Positions 44,695-53,013 of a stretch of 64,000 bases of DNA are shown piece by piece (within the stretch, counting starts at the first letter, position 1; each line of letters begins with the position of its first letter). The stretch is from Candidatus Saccharimonadota bacterium (GTDB lineage Bacteria; Patescibacteriota; Saccharimonadia; Saccharimonadales; Saccharimonadaceae): the NCBI GenBank assembly GCA_016866755.1, contig VGLK01000001.1:62001-126000 (forward strand), in the 5' to 3' direction. The notes beneath the pieces were generated by a model. That model worked only from the letters and a program-made list of their open reading frames with translations, made no database searches and had not been told where the DNA came from. A program made the position numbers and the translations under genes.

Positions 44695-45172
44695 TTTCGA
44701 TAAATTTAAAAAATACTTTAAACGAAAGCCATCTATTCAAGAGGTAGTGCGTGAGCCTACTGCTGGAGGGATAGTGTTTCGCCGTAATGAGAAAAAAGAA
44801 GTAGAAATTCTGCTTATTCAAGACGCTAAAAACCGCTGGACTATTCCAAAAGGGCACATTGAAGATGGCGAAACAGCACAGCAAACTGCCTTACGTGAAA
44901 TTGGCGAAGAGGCTGGGCTTCATGAGACTGAGGCACTTGGGTGGCTTGGTAAAATTCATTTTCGATACCGTAGGATTGATAAATTAGTGCTAATGACCAC
45001 ACAAATTTATTTGGTGCGCGCTAAAGGTGATACAAACGCAATACAAAAAGAAGAGTGGATGAACGGAATTAAATGGTTTTCGTTTAACGATGCACTTGAA
45101 GAGATTGAGTACGAAGATATTGGGAAATTGATGTTGCTAGCCATGAAGCGTATTCGGCAGGAGAATTTATAA
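44678..45172 (+). CDS. Nudix hydrolase
   Basis: A 164-residue Nudix protein from ATG 44678 (GAGG about 9 nt upstream). The Nudix box [23 protein letters not shown] (residues about 66-88) is complete, with the R-E-x-x-E-E core. The preceding strand [32 protein letters not shown] is typical of diadenosine-polyphosphate or NTP hydrolases. It removes damaged or signal nucleotides. It lies between nusB and rnc with overlaps or no gap, in one operon. Confidence 0.92.
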   Translation: MPSTPNFDKFKKYFKRKPSIQEVVREPTAGGIVFRRNEKKEVEILLIQDAKNRWTIPKGHIEDGETAQQTALREIGEEAGLHETEALGWLGKIHFRYRRIDKLVLMTTQIYLVRAKGDTNAIQKEEWMNGIKWFSFNDALEEIEYEDIGKLMLLAMKRIRQENL

Positions 45173-45913
45173 ATGAGTGGTATGCAAGTGGCGCCTTATC
45201 AAGAATGGGCGCGTGAAAAACTCGGCTTTGAATTTAGCAATATTCAACTTCTAGTCACGGCTCTTACGCACCGCAGTTATGTGAACGAACACAAAAAAAG
45301 TGTATCTGAACATAACGAGCGCCTAGAATTTTTAGGCGATGCGGTATTAGAACTTGTTGTTACAGAGTATTTATACGCAAACTTTAGCGAACCTGAAGGT
45401 ACGCTTACTAGTTGGCGTGCTGCTCTTGTGCGCACCGAAAGTATTGGTGAAGCAGGAGACAGGCTTGGCTATGAACCGCTCGTTCGCATGAGTAGGGGCG
45501 AAAAAAACGGCAGTACGCGCGCACGTATGCAAATTCTTGCTAATGCCTTTGAGGCGGTAACTGGTGCTGTATATTTGGAACGAGGATATGAAGACGCAAA
45601 AGTATTTTTAGAAAAAACAATTATATCCAAACTTGATGAAATTTTAAAAACAGGTTCGTGGCGCGATCCTAAATCACATCTTCAAGAAATTTCGCAGCGT
45701 ATTGATAATCTTACGCCTGTATATAAGGTGCTTGATGAAATAGGGCCAGACCACGATAAGGTGTTTACACTCGGTGTGTTTGTGGGTGATACGCTAATGG
45801 GCAAGGGAATTGGTCCGAGCAAACAGCATGCCCAGCAAGATGCGGCACGGGCGGCAATTGCAGCTTACGCGGCTCGATCTAGTGCCGGTACCAACGTAAA
45901 ACAGATTGACTAA
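45173..45913 (+). CDS. rnc: Ribonuclease III
   Basis: A 246-residue RNase III. The catalytic signature HNERLEFLGDAVLEL, the metal-binding DAVTGAVYLERGYE-like segment (ANAFEAVTGAVYLE) and a C-terminal double-stranded-RNA-binding domain (DPKSHLQEISQ ... KQHAQQDAARAAIAAY) are intact. It processes rRNA precursors and other duplex RNA. The ATG follows the Nudix stop directly, with AGGAG upstream. Confidence 0.96.
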   Translation: MSGMQVAPYQEWAREKLGFEFSNIQLLVTALTHRSYVNEHKKSVSEHNERLEFLGDAVLELVVTEYLYANFSEPEGTLTSWRAALVRTESIGEAGDRLGYEPLVRMSRGEKNGSTRARMQILANAFEAVTGAVYLERGYEDAKVFLEKTIISKLDEILKTGSWRDPKSHLQEISQRIDNLTPVYKVLDEIGPDHDKVFTLGVFVGDTLMGKGIGPSKQHAQQDAARAAIAAYAARSSAGTNVKQID

Positions 45914-45983
45914 ACGTTAATAACAGTGTAAACTTTATAAGAATACTTAAAATACATTAACGTGAAATAAGGACATAATATTT

Positions 45984-46316
45984 ATGCTCGCAATTCGTTT
46001 GCAACGCCTGGGACGTAAAGGTTACCCAGTTTACCGCCTAGCGGTTCAAGAATCTCAACGCCACCCATCTAGCGGTCGCGTGGTAGCGTATGTTGGTAGT
46101 TACAACCCACATACCAAAGAGGCTAACATTCAGGTTGAAGAGGCACAAAAGTTTCTTTCAAATGGTGCTCAGCCAACTCCTCGTGTCGCTAAGTTACTAC
46201 AAAATAACGGCGTAACATTACCATCGTGGGTAAAGCAGCCTTCAGCTGACAAGCAAAAAACTGTTAAAAACTCAGAAAAGCTTCGAAAAAATCAAGCTGC
46301 TCCAGCCGAAGCCTAA
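45984..46316 (+). CDS. rpsP: Ribosomal protein bS16
   Basis: A 110-residue bS16: AIRLQRLGRKGYPVYRLAVQESQR, VVAYVGSYNPHTKE and GAQPTPRVAKLLQ are diagnostic. The C-terminus carries a Lys-rich extension of about 30 residues. It is followed by a terminator, a KH protein and trmD, the usual bacterial rpsP-khpA-(rimM)-trmD order with rimM missing here. Confidence 0.97.
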   Translation: MLAIRLQRLGRKGYPVYRLAVQESQRHPSSGRVVAYVGSYNPHTKEANIQVEEAQKFLSNGAQPTPRVAKLLQNNGVTLPSWVKQPSADKQKTVKNSEKLRKNQAAPAEA

Positions 46317-46332
46317 ATTGCTACAATTATAA

Positions 46333-46361
46333 AACAGTCTCCTTGGTGAGGCTGTTTTTTG
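46333..46361 (+). terminator. Terminator after rpsP
   Basis: AACAGTCTC and GAGGCTGTT pair around a short CTTGGT loop, followed by TTTTTT. Confidence 0.85.
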
Positions 46362-46437
46362 TTATTGCTGCCGGTGCTGCATGGTACAATAATGATACGA
46401 TACATACCATAAGACCGAAGACATGGAGGGCCATTAG

Positions 46438-46827
46438 ATGTCGACAATAGATCAGCAATTTGTAGAGTATATCGTAAAATCACTTGTAAATAATCCTGAT
46501 GACGTTCAGGTGGAGCGGACGATTGATGAGAAGGGTGTGCTTTTATCATTAACGGTAAACCCAGAAGATTTAGGGCGAGTGATTGGTAAGCGAGGCACGA
46601 CCGCTCAGAGTATCCGCACAATGTTACGCGCGCTTGGTACTAAAAACGATGCTCGCTATAATTTAAAAATTGTAAATAACGATAATGACGAGCAATATAC
46701 TAGCTCAGAAAATACGCCAAAAAACGAGGCTGTGAATAACTCATCAGATAGCGCTGTGGAAAACTCATCATCATACGCTGCATCTGCGCGTAAAGAGCTT
46801 GCAGAACTAGACGATCTCGATATATAA
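46438..46827 (+). CDS. khpA: KhpA-like KH-domain RNA-binding protein with acidic tail
   Basis: A 129-residue protein. The first 75 residues match KhpA/YlqC: VEYIVKSLVNNPDDVQVE, then the KH motif DLGRVIGKRGTTAQSIRTML. The remaining 50 residues are a Ser/Asn/Glu-rich, probably disordered tail, longer than usual. GGAGGG lies 8 nt before the ATG. KhpA binds RNA with KhpB and affects cell division and translation; it is in its usual place between rpsP and trmD. Confidence 0.9.
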   Translation: MSTIDQQFVEYIVKSLVNNPDDVQVERTIDEKGVLLSLTVNPEDLGRVIGKRGTTAQSIRTMLRALGTKNDARYNLKIVNNDNDEQYTSSENTPKNEAVNNSSDSAVENSSSYAASARKELAELDDLDI

Positions 46828-46918
46828 TCATAAACAGTTCAAGCAGAACCTATGCGAGAACAAAAAGCTCTATGCGAGCAGTAAACATAGTAAGTTTACT
46901 GGGAGCCTTATTTGTGCC

Positions 46919-46950
46919 AAAAAACCACCCAAAAATTCGGGTGGTTTTTT
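46919..46950 (+). terminator. Terminator after the KH-protein gene
   Basis: AAAAAACCACCC and GGGTGGTTTTTT flank an AAAAATTC loop; a strong stem with a T-run, usable in both directions. Confidence 0.92.
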
Positions 46951-46989
46951 GGTTATTAGGCTCGTCGCGTCTATGGTATAGTAATAAAG

Positions 46990-47646
46990 ATGAAAAAGTT
47001 CCAAGTTATTACGTTATTTCCTGAAATGTTTAAGGGTGTATTCGAGTCTTCTATGATGTGGAAAGCGCAAAAAGAAGGTTACGTAGAGCTTTCAACTATC
47101 GACTTGCGTGAATTTGGGTTAGGCTTACGCCGGCAAGTTGATGACATGCCATATGGCGGTGGCGACGGCATGCTGCTTATGATTGAGCCGCTCTGGAAAG
47201 CTGTTAAGGCGGCAAAGCAGAACGATCCGACCGCAAAGGTGCTACTTATGACGCCACGTGGTGTGCGCTGGAAGCAATCTTTGGCGCAGGAGTACTCTGA
47301 GACAGAAAATGGTTATATTTTCATTTGCGGCCGCTATGAAGGCTACGATGAGCGAATTTTGGAGCTGGTTGATGGAGAAGTGTCAGTTGGAGATTTTGTG
47401 CTTACGGGTGGTGAGCTACCGGCAATGACGATTATAGATAGTGTGGTACGACTACTACCTGGTGTGCTTGGCGGCGCGGAAAGTGCGCTAATTGAAAGCT
47501 TTTCGGATGGCGAAACGCTTGAGTACCCTCAGTACACTCGACCAGCTGATTTCAATGGCAGAACAGTACCTAGCGTGCTTTTGAGCGGTAATCACGCACA
47601 AATTGCTGCGTGGCGCGCAGAGCACTCGTTAAAAACAAGTGAGTAA
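46990..47646 (+). CDS. trmD: tRNA (guanine-37-N1)-methyltransferase TrmD
   Basis: A 218-residue TrmD of the SPOUT class. FQVITLFPEMFKGVFESSM, RQVDDMPYGGGDGMLLMIEPL, FICGRYEGYDERI and SVGDFVLTGGELPAMTIIDSV (trefoil knot) are diagnostic. It methylates G37 of several tRNAs with S-adenosylmethionine. TATAGT (46977-46982) ends 7 nt before the ATG, without a ribosome site. It lies directly before the second accessory island. Confidence 0.97.
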   Translation: MKKFQVITLFPEMFKGVFESSMMWKAQKEGYVELSTIDLREFGLGLRRQVDDMPYGGGDGMLLMIEPLWKAVKAAKQNDPTAKVLLMTPRGVRWKQSLAQEYSETENGYIFICGRYEGYDERILELVDGEVSVGDFVLTGGELPAMTIIDSVVRLLPGVLGGAESALIESFSDGETLEYPQYTRPADFNGRTVPSVLLSGNHAQIAAWRAEHSLKTSE

Positions 47647-47666
47647 TATTTTTTTGCAGGGGATTG

Positions 47667-47719
47667 CCCCTTAACGTGTAGTGACACTGATTTTGTATCA
47701 GATCATTTGCGCTAAGGGG
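47667..47719. repeat. Structured hairpin after trmD
   Basis: CCCCTTAACG (47667-47676) pairs with CGCTAAGGGG (47710-47719) with one wobble; an inner CTGAT/ATCAG stem adds to it. No T-run follows. Possible processing site, control RNA or element end. Confidence 0.5.
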
Positions 47720-47765
47720 CCGTCCGGCTTGGGTTACTGTAGAAATTTTAGCTTATGGCGGTGTG

Positions 47766-47909
47766 TTATCGCCGCCTGATGGCGTGTTCGGGTGAGGTGT
47801 TGCCGCGCTTCAACTCCTGCAACTTGGCGGCAGACTTGGTCTGCTGAGGGGTCGTTGCGATAGTGCTGGCAGGCTCGGGCAGGGTGATGTCTCCGCGTAC
47901 GGTAGGCAT
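47766..47909 (-). CDS. Small GC-rich hypothetical protein
   Basis: A 47-residue frame, MPTVRGDITLPEPASTIA then TPQQTKSAAKLQELKRG, ending AIRRR. AGGAG lies 6 nt before the ATG. The codons are strongly GC-rich at third positions, unlike the AT-rich flanks, which favours a real transferred gene. It is hydrophilic, basic at the end and probably disordered. No family is recognised. Confidence 0.5.
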   Translation of the reverse strand: MPTVRGDITLPEPASTIATTPQQTKSAAKLQELKRGNTSPEHAIRRR

Positions 47910-48161
47910 TGCTACTCCTCTATTGAATATTAACTACAAGTTGCCCATACGGACAACGTTATATTAAAACATTTGTATAAAAAAGTCAAATACCCCGACT
48001 AGCGGGGTAAATGGAGTTGTGGTGGATGTCGTAGAGCGATCAGTCACAACATGTTTACTTTTGGGAGTGTTTGTTTTTGTAACTTTCGCTTTCTATATAA
48101 TAGCGAGAATAAGACTTAAACACAAGCAGTTATTGCAGTAAAAAATACTGCGAAATTGTGT

Positions 48162-49070
48162 TTAAAGCTTTACAACTGTTGCGGTAATTTTTTTAAACAG
48201 TAGTCGAACATTTTCTTCGCTGACCATTTGCTTTAAATCTTTGTCTCCTATAACATGATACGACTTAGCGTATAAGCTTTTTTGATTAAAATATGGAAAC
48301 GGGTTAGATAAATCTTTTTCTATGTAAGAACGGGTTTTTGTAATAAAATTGTCATCTATTGTAGTTTGCAAAAATTTATCAAGAAGTTTCTGAAAATCTT
48401 TTTGGCTAAAATTACGCGCTTTACGGGCGGTAATGATGTGCGGATAGCCAGCTAAGCTCTGGTATTCTGCCCACTGATCGCCTGCGTCGTAGCAATATTT
48501 AAAATCTATATAAATTTTGTCGATAAAATTTAATCCAATAATTTGTAGGCAATACACACCGAGCGTTTTTAGCTCAAAGGGGCAATCGGTAATAGTGTAG
48601 GTAACGTCGAAATGGTCAAAACTTTGCGGAATTCTCCGCCTAAATCTGCCTAACTGCGTGGTTAAAGTACGCGCCTCGTCGCTAACTGGCTGGCTAATGG
48701 TAAAATCTTCACGTTTAGTCCACGGGCTTTTGTGTAAGCTTTTAACAGTATCAGATAATTTAGTTATGTCGATATCACTGGAGCGCTCGTATTCACACTG
48801 AATTTGCTCAACGGCAATTTCTATTTCTGTAAGTGGTATATAGGGCGTTAAAATTATTTTATTAAATACGTTCACAAGGTGTGCTGAATCTGTCGTAATC
48901 CGTAACACGATAATTCCATCGTAAGTATCGGCGTTTAACTCATAATCAATCAGCTGATAATTTTTGTGCCCTAATAGCTGACGCGTAATGTGGTTGGCAA
49001 TCACATGTTCATAAACGTGAGCTACTGCACTGTTATTTGACTGCTTGATGTAGGTTATTGTTTTTTGCAT
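48162..49070 (-). CDS. M16-like (HxxEH) zinc metallopeptidase-like protein
   Basis: A 302-residue protein from ATG 49070. Near the N-terminus, SAVAHVYEHVIANHI contains the inverted zinc motif H-x-x-E-H of family M16 (insulinase/pitrilysin), and TEIEIAVEQIQCEYE about 75 residues later supplies a plausible third Glu ligand. The size fits one M16 half (alpha/beta unit plus part of a second). M16 enzymes degrade short peptides in a closed chamber. No signal peptide, so cytoplasmic. No partner subunit gene is adjacent. An upstream in-frame extension to 49211 is Pro/Ala-rich and likely not translated. Confidence 0.65.
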   Translation of the reverse strand: MQKTITYIKQSNNSAVAHVYEHVIANHITRQLLGHKNYQLIDYELNADTYDGIIVLRITTDSAHLVNVFNKIILTPYIPLTEIEIAVEQIQCEYERSSDIDITKLSDTVKSLHKSPWTKREDFTISQPVSDEARTLTTQLGRFRRRIPQSFDHFDVTYTITDCPFELKTLGVYCLQIIGLNFIDKIYIDFKYCYDAGDQWAEYQSLAGYPHIITARKARNFSQKDFQKLLDKFLQTTIDDNFITKTRSYIEKDLSNPFPYFNQKSLYAKSYHVIGDKDLKQMVSEENVRLLFKKITATVVKL

Positions 49071-49094
49071 AGCTTTGTTGGTTGAGTTGGTGTG

Positions 49095-49126
49095 CCTCGC
49101 ACCATGCTTGGTGGCACGGTGCGGGG
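49095..49126. repeat. GC-rich inverted repeat
   Basis: CCTCGCACCATGC (49095-49107) pairs with GGCACGGTGCGGGG (49113-49126) with two wobble positions. It lies between the M16-like gene start and the GC-rich patch. Confidence 0.45.
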
Positions 49127-49167
49127 CGGGTAGGAGTGGTAAATGATTGTACGAGGTGATCGTTAAG

Positions 49168-49356
49168 ATGCTAGCCCCGCTTGGGCTGGCCGCTTTGTCC
49201 CTTGGAGGCACCGTTGTGCTTGTTGCTTCCGTTCTTGAACTTGTTCGATCCCCTCGCAGCCTGCGCCGCCTTACGGGCGGCGCTCTGCTTCTTGCCTATT
49301 ACGGGGCTTCTTCCTCTCTTGCGAGATTGTTGCGGCTACCTTATATTAGGGTATAG
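49168..49356 (+). CDS. Doubtful small hydrophobic protein in GC-rich patch
   Basis: A 62-residue frame with one hydrophobic stretch at its start and an Arg-rich middle. An ATG at 49153 (SD TAGGAG) opens a 7-codon frame ending directly before the ATG at 49168. The opposite strand is open between 49171 and 49335 and encodes a Lys/Ala/Gly/Asn-rich basic peptide with GC-rich third positions, but it lacks a normal start codon. Only one strand, or neither, can be real. Confidence 0.25.
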   Translation: MLAPLGLAALSLGGTVVLVASVLELVRSPRSLRRLTGGALLLAYYGASSSLARLLRLPYIRV

Positions 49357-49507
49357 GTACGGTATGCCTTAAGTGCATACTATTGCACTTAACTAATGAT
49401 GTAAATGTTAGGCTTTTCTTCTACATTAATTATTATATTTATTAAATAACAAACATGCCCTTTGTGAGAGATGTTAAAATTTGCTTTATATCTTATAAAA
49501 TAAAACT

Positions 49508-49529
49508 AGACGGAGTATATACTCCGTCT
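49508..49529. terminator. 22-bp perfect palindrome, bidirectional terminator
   Basis: AGACGGAGTAT is followed directly by its reverse complement, with T-rich sequence on both sides (GATTTTAT on plus, AGTTTTATTTT on minus). It marks the left side of the CBASS-containing block. Confidence 0.8.
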
Positions 49530-49642
49530 GATTTTATGGCTGTGGTTATGGGTCTGGTACAAAATGAGACAAATGAGACACAGTATAGCCCTTTTGTGTA
49601 TCAATGGACAAAATACATATATTCTTGTATAGTTTATATTCA

Positions 49643-49945
49643 ATGTACAGGTTGTTGAGTAAAATTAGTCTTATAGTCCGATTTATTATTTGCTATTTCA
49701 CTATAGAGGCTGTTCCTATATTTCAGAGTGAGCTCTGGACAGTAATACTTGCTCAAGCCGTACCAGTCTACAGCATCTTACTGGCTATTTCATATGCCAT
49801 AGTGGGTTCAGTCTTCAAATACGAGAGAGGTTCATTTCCTAAACTTGGAGTCTTGCTCTACTTCGTCGTATATATCCCACTTGTTCTGCTACTATGGGGC
49901 GTTCTCACACTGCTGACTGCGCTAGGCGTACTTCCTATAGCCTAA
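49643..49945 (+). CDS. Small membrane protein, unknown
   Basis: A 100-residue protein from ATG 49643 (an ATG at 49604 would add 13 residues) with three hydrophobic segments (about 6-22, 30-55 and 68-95). No family recognised. It converges on the zinc-ribbon gene and overlaps its end by 4 nt. No ribosome site. The consistent membrane topology supports a gene; small membrane proteins often accompany defence loci. Confidence 0.45.
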   Translation: MYRLLSKISLIVRFIICYFTIEAVPIFQSELWTVILAQAVPVYSILLAISYAIVGSVFKYERGSFPKLGVLLYFVVYIPLVLLLWGVLTLLTALGVLPIA

Positions 49946-51114
49946 AGAATGATCTTTCCGCCGTTCGGGTCTTCCGTCATTCTGTCATTCTTGCTTGGTT
50001 TGACGGCTTGTCGCTTAGGCTTCAACTTTTTGTCCTTCATAACTAACTGCTTCAGGTCTTCCTCACGTTCGTATGCACGGACGCGACCATTGAGATAACC
50101 GAGCCGATAATGAATGCCGTCGGTCATCAGACGCCAGTTGGTGTCAGCAAGTGCTTTCTTCACTAGCTTTTCGAGTATCCTCCTACTCTCATAATCGTTT
50201 CGGTCGGACTCCGTGTCGAGACAATTAAAGCCGACAAAGACGTCCTTGCCAATCTCGGGCTTATCCAGGCTAAATTCAATATAGCCAGCTTTTTCTAGCA
50301 CCGGCTGCAGGAGCGGAGTAAGCTCGGCTATCTTTGGCTTCTTCATCTCTTTCATGGCGTCGTAGATGTGTTTGTTGTCTTCCTTTTCTTTATGCTCTTT
50401 GGCAAAGCGAATTAGACCTTCAAAACGGACTTTGGCATCTTGATGTTCTTTGCGAATTGTTTCGTCCTGAAGGCAGTAAATGCGACGATCTTCTTCGTAC
50501 TCAGGATCTTCTGGCTCTTCTTTGCGGTTCAGGTCGAGCTTATCTTTGTAGGTGTGCGAACAGTTTGGACAAGTGTATGTGGTGGCAATAACTTTGCCGC
50601 GTCGACTACTCGTTTCCTTCATAATCGACTGACATTTCGGGCACTTGGTGTGGCGACGCTCCCAAAGTGAACCATCTTCCCATATTGCTGTATTCTTCTC
50701 GCAGTGCGAACAGCGTAGCATAAATAGAACGTCATCGTCATCGTGGCCTTCACGGTGCATGAGTGTCTTATCTGTGATGCGTAGACCAGTTTTGCTGCAA
50801 TGTTCGCAATGAGGCTCAACTGTCAGTCGTGCAGACGATAGACGGGCGTCACGCGCCTCGTCTTCCGCCATCATAGTGCGAATGGCCTGATCGCGCTCAT
50901 TGTAACGGTCGACTAACTTGTTGCCTACCATCATCATATAGAAGTTATTAAGGTGCCAGGAGTTACGGAACTGGTTTTCTTCATTATCCGGTGACTGCTC
51001 ATGCCATTTGTCGCGAAAGTTAAGGAACGACTTCATATCGAGGCGGGCAAGATAAACTATCGTATGGTCGTAGCGTTCTTCGTAGTATTGGTGCTCTTTA
51101 AGGTGTTGGTACAA
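49942..51114 (-). CDS. Zinc-ribbon protein, third gene of the CBASS-like operon
   Basis: A 390-residue acidic/basic soluble protein starting at TTG 51114 with AGGAAG upstream, 1 nt after the stop of the effector gene. Two zinc ribbons are visible: CEHC (about residue 103) with CSHC (about 135), and CPKC (about 157) with CPNC (about 179). The C-terminal half is helical and ends in a Lys-rich tail. I do not recognise the family. It is not one of the ubiquitin-like or TRIP13/HORMA accessory proteins known in CBASS types II and III. Its tight coupling to the CD-NTase and SLATT genes suggests a co-factor or second effector. Confidence 0.7.
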   Translation of the reverse strand: MYQHLKEHQYYEERYDHTIVYLARLDMKSFLNFRDKWHEQSPDNEENQFRNSWHLNNFYMMMVGNKLVDRYNERDQAIRTMMAEDEARDARLSSARLTVEPHCEHCSKTGLRITDKTLMHREGHDDDDVLFMLRCSHCEKNTAIWEDGSLWERRHTKCPKCQSIMKETSSRRGKVIATTYTCPNCSHTYKDKLDLNRKEEPEDPEYEEDRRIYCLQDETIRKEHQDAKVRFEGLIRFAKEHKEKEDNKHIYDAMKEMKKPKIAELTPLLQPVLEKAGYIEFSLDKPEIGKDVFVGFNCLDTESDRNDYESRRILEKLVKKALADTNWRLMTDGIHYRLGYLNGRVRAYEREEDLKQLVMKDKKLKPKRQAVKPSKNDRMTEDPNGGKIIL

Positions 51115-51115
51115 G

Positions 51116-51670
51116 CTATTTCTTCCTGAGCTCGACTGGCAACAAATGATCGATCTGATCGTCAGACCAAATATTCTGGTCGTCCTCGATTAGCTTTAGA
51201 CGCTCCATAGCCTTAGGGTAATCACTATCCTCAGTAGGTAACGAGAGTCTGCTTATCAATTGATACTCATTCAGCAACATATCACGCTGCTTCGTAATTT
51301 CTTCATCTGAAATAGCGCCTCTAATTATATCTGCTATAAGAGATTTATACTTATCTCTTAACATCATGTAAGCGGACGCGGCATTCTTATGTGACATGAC
51401 ATCTTCATCAAAATGATAGGTCTGACGCATCACTAGTAGTAATATCTCGCCAACAGTTAGGCCGGCCGCAACATAACTAAAAATAGGGTTGTCTGTCATT
51501 TGCGATTGGATTACAAGAAGTATCAATACAAGTCCTACGACACCAATTTCAGATCTTTTAAAAAAATTAGCGCCTTTATTCTTCCGACTAGCGGCAACTT
51601 CCTGGATCTTGTGCCCCAGTGCTGCATTCGCAAATGATTGCCTAATAGCTGCTAAGTTTTCCTTATCCAT
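51116..51670 (-). CDS. SLATT-type two-TM effector of CBASS-like operon
   Basis: A 184-residue protein from ATG 51670 (AGGAGAG 5 nt upstream). A helical N-terminus leads to two membrane segments (about 41-55 and 63-80) and a long helical C-terminus. This is the layout of SLATT proteins (SMODS- and SLOG-associating 2TM effectors), which are thought to form pores that kill infected cells when a nucleotide signal is bound. It starts 2 nt after the CD-NTase stop codon. The family call is by topology and by context with the CD-NTase. Confidence 0.75.
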   Translation of the reverse strand: MDKENLAAIRQSFANAALGHKIQEVAASRKNKGANFFKRSEIGVVGLVLILLVIQSQMTDNPIFSYVAAGLTVGEILLLVMRQTYHFDEDVMSHKNAASAYMMLRDKYKSLIADIIRGAISDEEITKQRDMLLNEYQLISRLSLPTEDSDYPKAMERLKLIEDDQNIWSDDQIDHLLPVELRKK

Positions 51671-51672
51671 AA

Positions 51673-52938
51673 CTACTCTCCTCTTCCGATCGGCACTAGT
51701 TGCATAGTCCTCGCTACGCATATACCATTTTTAATAACATAGCATTCAACACAATGAAGACCCTCATACGAAGTTCCTTCTTGGCGGGTCATACCATGTC
51801 CGTTATAAATTTTGCCCCTCAAATCCTTAGCTCTCTCTGCTTCGACGCCAAAGTTACGAATTTTCCACTTAATAGTGAATCCCTCTATGTCACTGACAGA
51901 AGCGGTAAAAAGGATGCTTTTTCGCTTAGGCAACGGGCTGCGCCCCCTGATGAATGCCGCGAATGGATGTGCCGGTGCGCTTGGGCCAACAAAGTCAGCA
52001 GTAACGGCGACGTGAACCGTATCATCAATCTTGACTGGCACCTCGTCCTCGATGAACATCTCCTCGCCAGAAGGTTGAGCCGCTCGCAATTCGAAGGCCT
52101 GCTCAAGCATTGCACTCGCCACCGGAAAGACCCGTTTGCCAAAGACTTTTATCCACTCGTTGCAGGCATCATCAGTTTTCCCGCCGGACTCTAACTCGAC
52201 AGCTTTAGACGCCCGCGACAGAGCAGTTGCAATTTGACTCTTATTCACAGTCACGTCGTCGTCCTGCTCATCGGCGAGCCATCCAAAAAAGTCCCTGACT
52301 AAACTTGACCACTGCATATCCGCCAAGTCATATTGTTCAAGAAACGAGACGACTAATTCCTCTATGCGATAAGACTTAATCGTAACCGTCTTCGTATATT
52401 TACTCCAGCGTTTGAGAATTTTTATTAACTTACGAGTGACGCCATCTGTGGCGGTATTCGAATCTTTTACCGCCTTCATTTCAGTACGCACATCGAACGA
52501 CTCCCAAGAACCATCACCCTCGGTATTTGGAATCATAAAAACGCCTTCTATGTCGAAGGCAGGCAAAAGCTCTATATTATGGGTACCGTCCGCAAACTTG
52601 ACGAGTACAACCTTACCCCAGGCGCGAATCTCTTCAGTCGTAGTGTAGGTTTCGCCGAGTACTTTTCTGATGCGCTGCAGCAGAGCGCTGGGTGAATTTT
52701 CATACTGCAGATACATCTCTTCAGTGATTTTGAATAAAAGGTCAACGTCCTCTGGAGGGCGAATATTGGTTCGCTTGCCATATGAGCCGATTAATAATTT
52801 TGTTGACCCATCGTACTCGTTATCGTAAAACTCAGCATGGAGAGTTTTTGCGACCCTTGTATACTTTGCTTTAGCATCATCTTTCTGTCGTTTTGTTAAC
52901 TTGAGGCGCCTCAGCATCTCATCGAAATATGCATCCAT
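51673..52938 (-). CDS. CD-NTase (cGAS/DncV-like nucleotidyltransferase) of CBASS
   Basis: A 421-residue SMODS-type nucleotidyltransferase. The active site reads LLIGSYGKRTNIRPPEDVDLLF: Gly51-Ser52 and the metal ligands Asp64 and Asp66, with a third acidic ligand likely Glu123 in IELLPAF. An alpha-helical (OAS1-C-like) domain follows. The C-terminal region after about residue 300 (KIDDTVHVAVTADFVG, GFTIKWKIRNFG) is beta-rich like an adenylyl/guanylyl CD-NTase-associated (SAVED/AGS-C-like) domain. It should make a cyclic or linear oligonucleotide on phage infection to activate the downstream SLATT protein. No exact clade can be assigned by eye. Confidence 0.88.
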   Translation of the reverse strand: MDAYFDEMLRRLKLTKRQKDDAKAKYTRVAKTLHAEFYDNEYDGSTKLLIGSYGKRTNIRPPEDVDLLFKITEEMYLQYENSPSALLQRIRKVLGETYTTTEEIRAWGKVVLVKFADGTHNIELLPAFDIEGVFMIPNTEGDGSWESFDVRTEMKAVKDSNTATDGVTRKLIKILKRWSKYTKTVTIKSYRIEELVVSFLEQYDLADMQWSSLVRDFFGWLADEQDDDVTVNKSQIATALSRASKAVELESGGKTDDACNEWIKVFGKRVFPVASAMLEQAFELRAAQPSGEEMFIEDEVPVKIDDTVHVAVTADFVGPSAPAHPFAAFIRGRSPLPKRKSILFTASVSDIEGFTIKWKIRNFGVEAERAKDLRGKIYNGHGMTRQEGTSYEGLHCVECYVIKNGICVARTMQLVPIGRGE

Positions 52939-52959
52939 AACCTTATAATTCCTATTCTA

Positions 52960-52986
52960 TGCTCGCAATCTACCTCCGAGCGAGCA
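52960..52986. repeat. Hairpin between repressor and CD-NTase genes
   Basis: TGCTCGC (52960-52966) and GCGAGCA (52980-52986) form a 7-bp stem; on the plus strand it is followed by ATTTTGTT, and on the minus strand the loop holds GGAGGT. It may attenuate readthrough from the repressor gene into the CBASS operon. Confidence 0.5.
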
Positions 52987-53013
52987 ATTTTGTTAGTTTA
53001 ATCTCGTTTTTAT

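Larger units (their letters stand above)
47647..48161. other. Spacer at the left edge of the second island
   Basis: Contains a hairpin (47667-47719), a small GC-rich gene (47766-47909, listed separately), a small terminator-like stem TACCCCG/CGGGGTA (47992-47998 with 48004-48010) and a doubtful 54-codon frame from GTG 48023 with one membrane-like segment. Confidence 0.5.
49071..49642. other. Spacer with GC-rich patch and palindromic terminator
   Basis: Holds a GC-rich hairpin (49095-49126), an ambiguous small frame on either strand (49168-49356), and the perfect palindrome at 49508-49529. No confident gene. Confidence 0.5.

Noticed and set aside
48023-48187. A 54-codon frame from GTG with one membrane-like segment.
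   Set aside because: Its second half overlaps the end of the convergent M16-like gene and looks unstructured; the ribosome site is weak.
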